From Neopestalotiopsis rosae (taxonomy: Eukaryota; Ascomycota; Sordariomycetes; Amphisphaeriales; Sporocadaceae): a stretch of 64,000 nucleotides of DNA. The notes under the pieces were generated by a model. It ran no database searches. It was not told the DNA's origin and saw only the letters and a list, made by a program, of their open reading frames with translations. Positions 21,519-31,560 of the stretch are shown here, piece after piece; positions within the stretch are counted from its first letter, which is position 1, and every line of letters begins with the position of its first letter. The position numbers and the translations under genes were made by a program. The DNA lies in assembly GCA_023078685.1 (NCBI GenBank), contig JALGAS010000004.1, positions 4,836,001 to 4,900,000 of the forward strand, in the 5' to 3' direction.

Positions 21519-23757
21519 GAAGCGCCATGATACATACCTCAGGTCAGAAACATGGCCTCGGGAAGATATCAGCCACAAGGGGGCCATATTCAATGCCCCA
21601 AGACGATTTTATAGCTCCCTTTCGCAGGCACATCCTGCTTCTGTCGAGTAAGTCTAAGTGCTGTACAGCACAAGCATGACGAAGCTGAGGAGAAGGCTGC
21701 AGCTAGAGGCGGCAATTATACCAGCGACGTGCCTATCTTTCAACAGAACTGCACTAGCAGCCAGCATCATGAGAGAAGAAAAGTTGCCGGACCATCAGGC
21801 GAGCCAGGCGAGCTTGGAAGTCATCTTTTTGACAAGGGCGCAAGATGCTGCCTCTCACCGCGACTCCTGCTTCCGTCGCGTGCAGGAAAATCGGGGTAGT
21901 AGGCGTTGAATAGAATTGGGCCATAAACTGTAGACGACGGAACAGATTGTTATCCGTTATTTCTTGGTCAAAGACGAAATTATGTTATTGTAATACAAGC
22001 TAATGGCGAAAGGGCAGGCAAAACTGCAGACATGAGTAGACTAGATACGACATGGTCTTGGATTCAGCGCATGATATACCAATAGAATATTATAGACGAG
22101 ACAAATTGTATACTAGAAATTTGTTTATTTAAGTAGAATTTCAAAGCTCATAATTACTTTTCTTTTAATTCTTTTTCTTTCTAAGGAATAATTCGTTTTA
22201 AGTATTCCGAAGCGTTAAAAATATAACTGCTTGTCTTTGAGCTTGGGATGCAGCACAGAGATATTGCTATCAAATGGCAATGACTTCCCCTGCTTCCTTT
22301 TTCTTCAGCTCCTGGGAAGTCCGGTTGTGGAGGAACTCGAGGAGTCCTGTTCAGCGGAGGAGCTCTTCATTGCGTGGACGGAGATCGAGAATTTATTGCT
22401 CAAGTCGCGAGATATCTCACGAGAAGGTATAGCTCTTCAATCGCTATTGCCATTTGTGATGCAAAGAATCCCTTCAAGTGAAGCTCCAAGATGTGTGATG
22501 CAGTACCGCGTGGTCCATACCTGTTCTGGTCGCCGAATCAGAGGCAAGTGGGATCATTTGGACCTGTTGGGTGGGAGGGCATCAACGGTTCTGGAAGCCA
22601 CTGACTTATAATTGCATGTTTTGCTAAAAAGAAGGCACATTTGGGGGTCAATAGTCCAGTGCATACATGGATGATTAAGGAAGTTGCAATAACTATCATG
22701 ATAAATGCGGTCCAATTCACACTAAGCAAACGGTTTGGTAGGCAGGTACCGCAGTGATTACTTCGTCTTGGCGGAAGTTACGGTTTCTCAGTGCGTCGGT
22801 AGTGATCGAATCATTCGTAGGCAATTACAATGGGAGAATGAGGTCATCTTCCCTTTGTCATTTGTTTATATTTCTCCAACTTCCACCATCTCCTATCCTT
22901 TACTCTTCACTTTTCATCTCATTCCATCAACAACTAGACACCTCTGAGCCTTTACTTTACAATTCTCATCTCACTTTATCAATAACACAAGCATCTCCTC
23001 TCAGCCTTAAATTTCCCATATTTCGACTTGATTCTTCGTCGACGAGTTCACCTGCTCGGCCTACATACAGTGCCCAACCCATGACTTCTGTCCGCTTCGG
23101 TTATCCTCACCATCAACATCTGTGATGGAGCCTCCTACAATGGTGGCACTTAGCCATCAAGAATGAAGTGATCTTCGAATACCGAGCAAACCCATGGAAG
23201 CCTGTCCTCCTTTGCGTCAAGGACACTCGTGATGTTTACCTCACGAACCTCAATGCATCGAAGACTACGGCACACAGAATTCCCCTACCGACCATGTCGA
23301 TACTCACGAGGCCACCTCCAGTAGCTCCAAACCTCATATTCGGGTGGAGAAGGCTCCCGTTACCAAAGGCGGCAAGGGATCCAGGACAAAAGCATTACAA
23401 GGCAAATCCGCCATGTCCATGGCTCTGTCTGGATCCAGCACTACGAGATCGCTACCTACCAGCCCTGCTTTGACCGGCGTTGCTTCTCCCATGCACGAAC
23501 CATATCGCTCGCGCTTTGTTCTTCATGGATTACGCTACTAATCGCAACGATCAAAGTCTTATCAGGGACCAAGTACACCAGGACAGGATTATGGAAGCGC
23601 TCATGATGACCTATTTGGGTCAGTTTCATAGCGTAGGGCCCAATCGCCACCATCCTGCTGGGCCCATGACTCTGGAGCAAAACTCCGTCTCTCGTCCACG
23701 TCTACATTTCCCAAGTTTGGCTAGGGAGTTTCACTGAATCAGACATGGTCGCTATTC
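21519..23757. other. Decayed AT-rich tract, left part
   Basis: No intact gene. The stretch 22080-22230 is strongly AT-rich. The segment 22860-23080 is CT-rich and looks like a fungal promoter leader that ends at an ATG (23081) whose frame stops after 14 codons. After it, coding-looking pieces occur in different frames with stops (for example a Ser/Lys/Gly-rich piece at about 23300-23540). This is the pattern of a broken gene. One copy of a 49-nt repeat lies at 23527-23575. Confidence 0.45.
23527..23575 (+). repeat. 49-nt direct repeat, copy 1
   Basis: Starts GGATTACGCTACTAATCGCA. It matches 23884-23932 at 48 of 49 positions (offset 357); the one difference is G to A. In both copies the sequence crosses the same codons GLRY-stop. 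Confidence 0.9.
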
Positions 23758-23886
23758 GAGGCCGTACGCTACGCTGACGGGAAGAAATGCGGAAACTGTC
23801 ACCCAGATCCCACGAGGCCCGATTCACCCGATACTCATCGATGTAGTGCATGTGCGAACTTCAAGAAGAAACAGAATGGCAAAGGA
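23758..23886 (+). pseudogene. Relic with a CxxC-CxxC zinc-finger-like motif
   Basis: An open stretch translates to EAVRYADGKKCGNC, then 14 residues, then CSACANFKKKQNGK. Two CxxC pairs and the basic tail recall GATA-type fingers, but GATA domains normally have 17-18 residues between the pairs, so the identity is doubtful. There is no start, the frame ends within the 49-nt repeat, and the flanks hold stops. I read it as a surviving exon fragment of a dead gene; it could also be part of an unrecognised spliced gene. Confidence 0.35.
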
Positions 23887-23932
23887 TTACGCTACTAATC
23901 GCAACGATCAAAGTCTTATCAGAGACCAAGTA
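23884..23932 (+). repeat. 49-nt direct repeat, copy 2
   Basis: Second copy of the repeat at 23527-23575, with one G to A change. It follows directly on the zinc-finger-like relic, so the pair may mark a local duplication. Confidence 0.9.
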
Positions 23933-24288
23933 GGATCCCCACGTAAGACGCAATCTCCCTATATACTCGTCTCTATAATAAGAAGCTAATTTCAGTATTT
24001 TAGTCGAAAAAGAGAATTCTGCGAAATTAAGTTTCTCTTCTCCTTTTTTCTTGGATTGGGAGAAAACGAGCTGGTCATCCATGAAGATGCTGAATAAAAG
24101 CCCCATTATTATCGGCATGAAGATATCGAAGAGAATTATGGTGGCTGCTGCTTTGCATGAGCAGAAAACAGGCTGATGGCAACTCTTTCTGGCACAACGG
24201 CGTTTGAGGGCACTACGCCGGTCTTTCCATGTTTTCTTCATCGCTGGCATTGACTTTCCCCATATTTCCTAGTTTCTATCTGCCGTTT

Positions 24289-24448
24289 CTAGCACTGCTG
24301 GACTCTTCCAGCAGTTTGGTAGCTTCTTGTCGGACTACTACGACCGTCAGGCCGCGACCAAATTTGAAGCCGGACACGCCGAGTCCAAGATTCCCGCCGC
24401 GCCGCGCAAGGAGTTTGCATCCGATTACAGCGAACCAATACATTCAAA
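24289..24448 (+). pseudogene. Short coding-looking fragment of unknown origin
   Basis: One frame gives GLFQQFGSFLSDYYDRQA followed by TKFEAGHAESKIPAAPRK and EFASDYSEPIHSK, a composition like a real protein. It is preceded by a CTGCCGTTTCTAG acceptor-like sequence and no ATG, and stops just after the ATG of the next gene in another frame. Either an upstream exon of the zinc-knuckle gene or a relic; no family recognised. Confidence 0.3.
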
Positions 24449-25187
24449 ATGTCTGCTTCATTGACTTCCTCCGTTTGGACCATTCAACGCATAATGCAGT
24501 GGAGTGACGAGATCTCTTCTTCCGACTTCAGCGTCGCGACCACCGCTGCCACCACCTCCTCGGTGGGCAGCACAAAGGACAGCGAAAGCACCGCTCCTGG
24601 CACCCCTCCTCCTCAGCAGCCCGCCAAGGAGGCAGCAGCACCAGCAGCCAAGACCCCGGATGACAAGGCCAACGACAAGACCAATAAGCAGCAAGAAGAA
24701 GCCGTCTACTCCCACCGCCGCCGCGGCCAGACCGTCATCGGCAACGCCGCGGGCATGAGCTACCGCGCCTGCCACGAGTGCGGCGCCTACGATCACCAGC
24801 AGCGCGACTGCGCCGCGCGCGCCGCCCGCATCGCCAGGGAGCGCCACGCCAGGACCGTGGCATGGCTACAGTCAGGCCTTCCCGGATCCGGTACCGTTTG
24901 CATCTCAGAGCCAGCCAGCCGCTTCCACCACAAATCAGAAGGGTTTTCCTAAGCCTCCTCCCCGAGCCCAGGACAGGAGAGGAGGCTTTCACGCCAACAA
25001 TGAAGGCCACCTGGACAACAAAGAGAATCTCCCATCGCAGAAGAGTGACCAACAACAGTCGCGCCACCCGAACACCTACTTCAATAGGTCGAAGCCTGTT
25101 GCGGGGTTGGCAGCGGTGCAAATCGAGACTCAATGCTCTAACCGCGGCACAGGAGCTGGTGGAGGGGAATGCAAGAGGTGGAAGTAA
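24449..25187 (+). pseudogene. Zinc-knuckle (CCHC) protein, apparently frameshifted
   Basis: The ATG at 24449 has a good context (TTCAAAATGTCTG). The first frame gives a Ser/Thr/Ala/Pro/Gln-rich region, then at about residues 108-123 a retroviral-type zinc knuckle CHECGAYDHQQRDC (Cx2Cx4Hx4C), then a basic Ala/Arg segment. At about 24845-24860 the plausible coding frame shifts by +1: the original frame soon ends at 24952, whereas the +1 frame continues with a polar Gln/Pro/Asn-rich chain (GYSQAFPDPVPFASQSQPAA and onward) to TAA at 25185-25187. No GT-AG intron restores the frame without removing the knuckle. The final codons overlap a GTAAGT donor-like site, so the gene may once have had another exon. 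A nucleic-acid-binding or Gag-like origin is possible; function unknown. Confidence 0.45.
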
Positions 25188-25399
25188 GTGCAGTTTAGTC
25201 GTTAATTGGAATATAACCCCGAGAAAATTCCATCGTTCAAGGAGCTGTAATCGTTATGTGGTGGAAATTTATAATAGAAAAATAGGTACGAATTTGAAGT
25301 ATTAAGTGATTGAATATTCAGCTCTTCTAATTACCACTCCACTCTGAATCGCTTGCTTGGTATCCTGGCTAAACACTTGGTATCTTTTTAAAGTAAAAT

Positions 25400-26635
25400 T
25401 TAAGCAGAAGCCTTCTCGTTCTTGAGGAACTCTGCAACCACTTGGGGGAAGCTCTCGACAATGGAGCCCTTGTCGGCCTTCCAGCCAAGCTGCTTCACCC
25501 GCGAGGCCTTGAGGCGCATGTTGATGCCGTACATGATGGCAATGTGCATGGCCCACGAGTCAACGGCCGGTGGGGGCGCGTCGGGGTCGTAGTCACTGCC
25601 CTGGAGGCTGGCCCGCGCCGCCTCGGTGACGCTGACGGACTTGATGTCGGCGCTCTCAATGACGCCCTGCTCCTTGAGGACGGGCGCGAGCTTCTGCATA
25701 AAGTCGGCAAACGAAATGTTCTCGCTGACGCCAAAGTAGTAGGCCTCGGGGCCCCAAATGTCAAAGGGCTCGGATCCCGACGACGCGGTGGTGCTGCCCG
25801 ACGACAGCGCGGCGGCGGCCTTGCCGACGAGGATGAGGTAGATCTTGGCCAGGTCCGAGACGTCGACCCAGGCGTGGAGGTTCTCGCCCTGATCGATCTG
25901 CCAGCCCGACTTGAAGGCGCGGGCGGTGAGGAAGATGGCGGGCGTGGTGATGGGGGTGGGGTGCTCGATCGAGGGACTCATGCCGCCGACGAAGCCGGGG
26001 GACACGAGGGCGACGTTGACGTCGGAGGCGGCGTCGCGGACGATCTTGTCCGTCACGGCGTGCGTGTAGGCCTCGCCCTTGAAACCGATGATGTCCTGGA
26101 CGTCGGCCACGTCGTCCCAGGTGCGCGCGTCCTTTGATCCCGTGGGCTCGTCCCAGATGAGCGAGGCGCCCGACGTGTGAATGTAGTACGGCTTGCTTGC
26201 GCCGCCATTGCCACGGGCCTTGAGGCCGTCGAGGATGGCCTGGATGCCGGCATCGTGGGTGATGTCGGGCGACGTGTTGACCACAATGTCGGCCTCCTTG
26301 CTCTCCCTTGTGAGCAGCTCGAGATCCGCCGTGGTGCCGACGACGGTCTCAACCGCAGGGTACTTGGCCGCCAGGCGGGCGCCCTTTGCCTCGTCTCTCA
26401 CCAGCGCCTTCACCTTGGCATCCGCATACTTGTGCAGCAGCTGGTCGAGTACGGCACCACCAATGTGGCCAGTGCCACCGACGCTATAATTCGTTAGTTC
26501 TAGGGGACTAGAAACTTGTCTTTTAGGGGTATGGGGCAAAGGTAATACGGCCAGGGGCAAAAAAAGAGAGTTTGCGCGGCGGCGGGCAATACCGCCCGCA
26601 TGCCAAGTAACAACTTACAAGAAAACGTTCACCAT
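25400..26635 (-). CDS. NAD(P)-binding Rossmann protein (NmrA/epimerase type)
   Basis: Two exons: a 17-nt first exon 26635-26619 (MVNVF plus two bases) and 26483-25400, joined in frame to about 366 residues. Joining restores the classical MVNVFFVGGTGHIGG dinucleotide-binding loop (GxxGxxG, residues 8-15), which is the strongest evidence for this small exon. Further features: the VKALVRDEAK strand end with Arg/Lys for NADP phosphate preference, DIVVNTSPD, YYIHTSGASLIWDEP, and HAWVDVSDLAKIYLILV. This resembles atypical short-chain dehydrogenases of the NmrA-like/saccharopine-like extended group. It may be a redox sensor or reductase; the substrate is unknown. The gene lies 595 bp from the 3' end of TRM2, with a poly(C) tract in its upstream region. 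Confidence 0.82.
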
Positions 26636-26808
26636 TGTTGGTCAAGGATGTTTTTGTTGTTTCAGAAAACGGAGATGGTCAGAGTTGCAAAACTACATCA
26701 AACGAATTTCCAACGACAACCTAGAAACACTTTCAATCTTATATTGGGCCGCGGCCCCTCCCCGCTGATGAGAAATATTCTTTTGCTCAATTGCCTCCCA
26801 TTTGATCT

Positions 26809-26851
<43 letters not shown>

Positions 26852-27229
26852 CAACCCCACTCCGATGATGGGTCGTTTGGATTCAGGGGTTCGCGGAATG
26901 GGGCCAAGTGAGCCTCGCGGAATGGAGCCCCAGAATGGGCGGTTGTGGAGCTCCCTTATGCATTCGGCAGCGATTCAATTGGACTTTGGCAGCTCGAGGT
27001 GTGTGCCAAGTTGATGGAAATCATTGAACGCGGGGCTGTTTATTGCGGAAACTCCGCGTTGGAAGAGTCCGGGAACCGGTCAGGCCAATGAATTCTTGTG
27101 CTTGCTGTGGAAAGGGTGCCTCTCTTGGTCCCGGGTTTATCGAGTGCCGGAATGATGATGGGTTTACCCGCGGTCATATATCCACGGACCATGTGCTATA
27201 TACTAACTAATAAACGACTAATTCCTTCC
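26636..27229. other. Promoter-side spacer containing a poly(C) tract
   Basis: Non-coding. It holds the upstream region of the NmrA-type gene and the 3' side of TRM2. The only striking element is the 40-base C run described separately. The proline-rich or glycine-rich frames over it are artefacts of the run. Confidence 0.6.
26810..26849 (+). repeat. Uninterrupted 40-nt poly(C) tract
   Basis: Forty consecutive C residues flanked by TTGATCTT and AACAACCCC. On the strand of the downstream NmrA-type gene it reads as poly(G), 175 bp upstream of its start codon. Confidence 0.95.
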
Positions 27230-29095
27230 CTACGCCGCGACCGGGGCTTCGGTAGATTCCGCAACGGTAGTGGTGGTAGTAGTGGTAGTATTGGTATCAA
27301 TTTCGTCGACTCTGTTCAACAAGGCCAGACCCTCTACGTGGCCTGTTTGCGGGAAGAAGTCAAAGCCCCTGAGGCTCTCAATCTCATATCTGACCTGCTT
27401 TTGCCCCGGGGCTGCAGCCACTGCTTCGCCCTCGCCAGCCTCGCCTCTGACCAACATGCCCACGTCGCGAGCCTGAGTATGCACGTTGCAGCTGACGTAG
27501 ACTACCCGCTTGGGGCCGAATTGCAGCAATTGACGGAGGAACTTGGCGTCGCAACCCTTTCTCGGCGGATCCAAGATGACAACCGTCTCATCTGCCGGAT
27601 AGCTGACGCTCTTGAACAGCTCGCCGGCGTCAGCGGCGATGAAGTTGGCTTGCGTAGGGGGCAAGTTGTTGGCCTCTGCATTTTTGCGAGCGGCCTGGAT
27701 ACCCTTTGCGTCAATATCGATACCTGTGCTGGTCTGGAAAACCGAGGATAGAGTAATGGTGAAGAGACCGGATCCACAGTAGGCGTCAATAAGGTACTTG
27801 ATGGGCTTGGATGAGTCTGGCGTAGGCGGCATGACGTTTTGCCGAATGTGCTCGGTGAAGACGGGGAGAATCGAGTTATTGTTTTGGAAGAAGGAGCCGG
27901 CAGAGTTCTTGAACACAAAATCGTCGATATACTCTGTCGATGTTCCGTTGTTGTCAGTGATGCATGTCTTGTAGTCAATGTGATTTTCACCCTCGACCTT
28001 GATGGAGTTCTCGGGCGACGGAGATCGGGCTCTGGAAGGGGAGGAGGTCTTTGCCACCCGTTTCGTGTCCTCGCGCAGCAAAATGGTGCCTCCCTTGAGG
28101 TACTTTTTGTACTCGACCTCCATTCTGGCCCGCTCCAGCTTCATGCCAAGTCGTACAGCATCCGTTCCAATGGGGCAGTCCTCGATGTCCATTGTCTTGT
28201 TACCACCTTTGGGGGTGAATCCAATGTTGGGACGGCTCTCGAATGGTTGCACATTCTTCTTCTTAAACCAGCCCTTGGGACCATCGAAATGAGGCGTGAG
28301 CTTTGTTCGGTAATTGTATTGTAGAGGACTGCCAATAGTGTCCTGAATAGCCGGAACCAGTTCGGGAGGCAGCTGCGAAAAGTTGCGAAAAGCCTTTTCG
28401 ACAATGCGCTTCTTGAGTCGCAATTGCTCAGAGTAGTCGAGCATTTGGAATTGACAGCCAGAGCAAGAGGCAAAGTACTTGCACTGTATCCTGCTGTCGT
28501 CGCGAGTGGGTGCAGGCTTGACCACCGAGATGAGATCAGCCACCGTGTAACCTTCCCTCATGTGGCGGTACACCTTGACCTTGATAGTATCGCCGGGAAT
28601 GACAAACGGGACAACATAGACCTGCTTGAATCCTGGCTGTTGCGCCAGACCTTCTCCCGTCGATGACAGCTCCACCACCTCGAGCTCGATCTCGCTGCCT
28701 TCTTGAGGGAGTGTCTCCTCTACGGCCGCGCCCTCATCAGCATTGCCCTCTGTTGTGGGAGATGATGATCTCTGGGATGCGTGGAGTGCTTCAATGTCCA
28801 ATGCGAGCACTTCCTCGTGCGAACCACTCTTCATATCCCTCTCCCGCTTGCGTGCCTTCTTCTTTGACTGGCCGCCCTGCTGAAACGAGCGCTTTGCACC
28901 TGCGCGCTGTTGACCTTGCTTTTGGTCATGCTGAACTGGTCTGCTGGGAGCCTCAGTGGGCAGAGCTGAGACGGTGGATGAAGCCATGGCCGAAAATGGC
29001 CTTGCTGCTCGTACAACAGAAATGGGTGATGGGTAAGAGAAGAGAGACCGGCTCCCAGTGTACAGATGCGATGCCAAACTTCGACTTATTCTCAT
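27230..29095 (-). CDS. TRM2: tRNA (uracil-5-)-methyltransferase TRM2-type
   Basis: A single exon of about 621 residues from the first ATG in frame at 29095; the open frame extends upstream to 29197 only without an ATG. The N-terminus (MRISRSLASHLYTGSRSLF) is basic and could be a mitochondrial presequence; a second start MASSTVSALP would give a cytosolic/nuclear form. A Lys/Arg-rich linker is followed by a TRAM-like beta region (VVELSSTGEGLA... VIPGDTIKVKVYRH), an iron-sulfur-like CKYFASCSGCQFQ segment, and the RNA m5U methyltransferase core: GSFFQNNNSI, YLIDAYCGSGLFTI (SAM binding), VILDPPRKGC, and YVSCNVHTQARD with the nucleophilic Cys. It makes 5-methyluridine at position 54 of tRNA in yeast. 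The C-terminus ends in a Thr repeat. Confidence 0.92.
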   Translation of the reverse strand: MRISRSLASHLYTGSRSLFSYPSPISVVRAARPFSAMASSTVSALPTEAPSRPVQHDQKQGQQRAGAKRSFQQGGQSKKKARKRERDMKSGSHEEVLALDIEALHASQRSSSPTTEGNADEGAAVEETLPQEGSEIELEVVELSSTGEGLAQQPGFKQVYVVPFVIPGDTIKVKVYRHMREGYTVADLISVVKPAPTRDDSRIQCKYFASCSGCQFQMLDYSEQLRLKKRIVEKAFRNFSQLPPELVPAIQDTIGSPLQYNYRTKLTPHFDGPKGWFKKKNVQPFESRPNIGFTPKGGNKTMDIEDCPIGTDAVRLGMKLERARMEVEYKKYLKGGTILLREDTKRVAKTSSPSRARSPSPENSIKVEGENHIDYKTCITDNNGTSTEYIDDFVFKNSAGSFFQNNNSILPVFTEHIRQNVMPPTPDSSKPIKYLIDAYCGSGLFTITLSSVFQTSTGIDIDAKGIQAARKNAEANNLPPTQANFIAADAGELFKSVSYPADETVVILDPPRKGCDAKFLRQLLQFGPKRVVYVSCNVHTQARDVGMLVRGEAGEGEAVAAAPGQKQVRYEIESLRGFDFFPQTGHVEGLALLNRVDEIDTNTTTTTTTTVAESTEAPVAA

Positions 29096-29779
29096 CGAAA
29101 TTTGCGTTTGTTGATTTTCGGTCAATAACCTTTTCAACAAGAACGGATGGACCCTGGAAATTATTTTGTCCAACAGGCACGAATCGCATCTGGACAAGAG
29201 AAGAAAGCTTTCATTGACTAGAATGTGATTGGCCAGAAGTTTGAGATGCGTCAGGAAAAAGTGTGGAACTTCTTATCGCTGTCTTATCGCGCATTCCCCC
29301 TGGTCTTCGGCTAATCTACATTCATTCTAGCGCAAATCGGCCTCTGATCGGCTGCCTTAGTCGGACATTCCGGCGCATGGCCAAATGATCACGATATCAA
29401 GCGCCGCTACACGCCATATCTACCTACTTCTTCATCATTTCACCATTTACTGCACTGGTCCTGCGACTGCTTGAAGTGGGCGGTATTTTGGAGATTAGGA
29501 GTTGGCGTGCGCTTTCGAGGAACCAACTGGCGATTACTCCGTGTTACCTGGTATAGTCTCGACTAGGTCCAGGCTTGGTAAGTAGTACAGAGTATCACTT
29601 ATCTTGGGCTGTATTCGCACTCTTGCTACGAAAGTCCGATCAGCGTCGTCGTCGCCATCGCCTCGAATCTTTGTATTTCTTGGCGCTTGTTAAGACTCCT
29701 TCATCCTGTCATCTTTCTGCCTTTTTTTTTCTGTTGTATTCCGAAGTTGTCGGTGGTGATTTGATCATATCGCGTCGTG
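29096..29779. other. Divergent promoter region TRM2/gamma-glutamyltranspeptidase
   Basis: About 680 bp between two divergent genes. It holds their 5' untranslated regions and promoters. Pyrimidine-rich stretches occur near 29640-29740 ahead of the transpeptidase. Confidence 0.5.
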
Positions 29780-31560
29780 ATGAGTAAGTTGTCCTCGGTC
29801 ATTACAAATCCACAGATACCGACATTCACACTCCACCAGAAACACTCAACGCTCTCCCACAGAGCTTGATTCTGCTCATTTCGGCAGTCTCGCAATCGCT
29901 CGCAAGCCCAGCATGGCTACAATCTCAGCAACATGTCATGCAGCAGTCGCTGTCGGGGACCAAGGGCGGTGTCGCTAGTGAGAGCAAGACGTGTAGTGAG
30001 ATTGGCATTGACCTCCTCGCCCGCGGAGGAAATGCCGTCGACGCCTGGATAGGCACGCAACTATGTGTCGGCGTGATTGGTATGCAACATTCGGGCCTCG
30101 GCGGCGGCGGCTTTAGTCTTATCAGAGACCAACATGGCAACTACACCGTCATCGATTACCGGGAGGCGGCTCCTGCAGCGGCTTTTCAGGACATGTACCT
30201 GGGCAATGAGAGGGGCAGCGTGTTCAGCGGTCTTGCGGCCGGTGTCCCAGGAGAGCTGCGCGGGCTGGAACTGGCACATCAGCGATCTGGTCGTCTTCCG
30301 TGGAAAGCCGTTGTGCATCCGGCAGCTCATGTCGCACGACACGGCTTCGAGGTCACAGAGGATCTGGTGCGATACATGGACGCTGCCGTCGGCTACGCCA
30401 AATGGAACTTCCTCGTCGAAGACCCCAGCTGGGCCATTGACTTTGCTCCCCAAGGCACCTTGGTCAAATTTGGAGACATCATGACACGCAAGCGTTATGC
30501 CGATGTCCTGGATGCCGTGGCGGAGGGCGGTGCCGAGGTCTTTTATACAGGTGCCATTGCCAACTATACCATTGCGGCACTCCAGGCAGATAATGGCACG
30601 ATGACGCTCGAGGATCTCGCCGACTACGAGGCTATCATCCGCCCTTCCATCAACATGACGTACAGGGGTTACAAATTGTTCTCGTCCGGCGCCCCGTCCA
30701 GCGGAGCCGTCTGTCTCAGCACCCTAAAGACCATGGAAACATATGACACCGAGGACACAAAGCACGGGAATCTGACACTCCACCGCTTCATCGAATCCAT
30801 GAGATTCGCGTACGGCGCGCACCAACAGCTCGGCGACCCGGCCTACGTCAACGACATTGCCGTGCTGGAGGAGGTCATGCTCTCGGCCGCGGGCGCCAAC
30901 GCGACCAGGGCGCACATCTCGGACAAGACGTCGCGGCCCGTCGAGCACTACCTCGCCAACCCGTACTACTCGCAGGGGTCCCAGGGCACCTCGCACATTG
31001 TCGCCGTGGACGCGAGCGGCATGGCCGTCTCGTCCACGACCACGGTCAACACTTTGTTTGGCAACCTCATCATGGTGCCCGAGACGGGCGTCATCATGAA
31101 CAATGAGATGAACGACTTTTCCATCCCGGGCAAGACCAACGAGTTTGGCTACGCGCCCGCCCCGGCCAACTTTATCCGCCCGGGCAAGCGTCCCCTCAGC
31201 TCCATCACCCCCGTCATCGTCGAGCGCGCCGACGGCTCCCTGTACGTGAGCGTCGGCGCGGCGGGCGGGAGCCGCATCATCAGCTCCACCACCCAGGTCG
31301 TCTGGCGCATCCTGGAGCAGGGGCTCAACATGACGGCGGCCATGGCCGAGCCCCGCTTCCACGACCAGCTCATGCCCAACACGGTCACGCTCGAGACGGC
31401 CTTCGACAAGCACTCGGCTGCCGACATGGTGGAGAGGAACCACAATGTCACCTGGGTGCGCCCCGGCGGGAGCGCTGTTCAGGGCGTTCGGATCACGGCC
31501 GATGGATTCGAAGCTGTGGGCGAGCCACGACAGAAGAACAGCGGAGGACTGAACCTCTAG
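29780..31560 (+). CDS. Gamma-glutamyltranspeptidase
   Basis: The main exon runs from about 29863 to 31560; in it the reading frame has no ATG before the conserved core. A short 5' exon beginning at the ATG 29780 and spliced to about 29863-29865 would supply Met and complete a signal peptide (SLILLISAVSQSLASPAW). The exact donor is uncertain, since the consensus GTAAGT after ATGA does not keep the frame. The protein is about 570 residues. Seen: SGTKGGVASESKTCSEIG, GGNAVDAWIG, GMQHSGLGGGGFSL, DYREAAP, then the small-subunit start GTSHIVAVDASGMAVSSTTT with the catalytic Thr, and SSITPVIVERADGSLYVSVGAAGGSRI. The enzyme cleaves gamma-glutamyl bonds of glutathione and is self-processed at that Thr. 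Several N-glycosylation sites (NYT, NMT, NAT, NVT) agree with a secreted or vacuolar enzyme. Confidence 0.88.

Noticed and set aside
24778..25305. 175-codon Arg-rich frame over the zinc-knuckle gene
   Set aside because: Arg/Pro-rich shadow; the other two frames together give the zinc knuckle and a natural polar composition.
26698..26911. Poly-Pro or poly-Gly protein across the C run
   Set aside because: The frames exist only because of the homopolymer and have no coding character on either side.
30724..31443. 239-codon minus-strand frame inside the gamma-glutamyltranspeptidase
   Set aside because: Antisense of a well-supported gene, with the Arg/Gly/His/Asp-rich composition typical of shadows.
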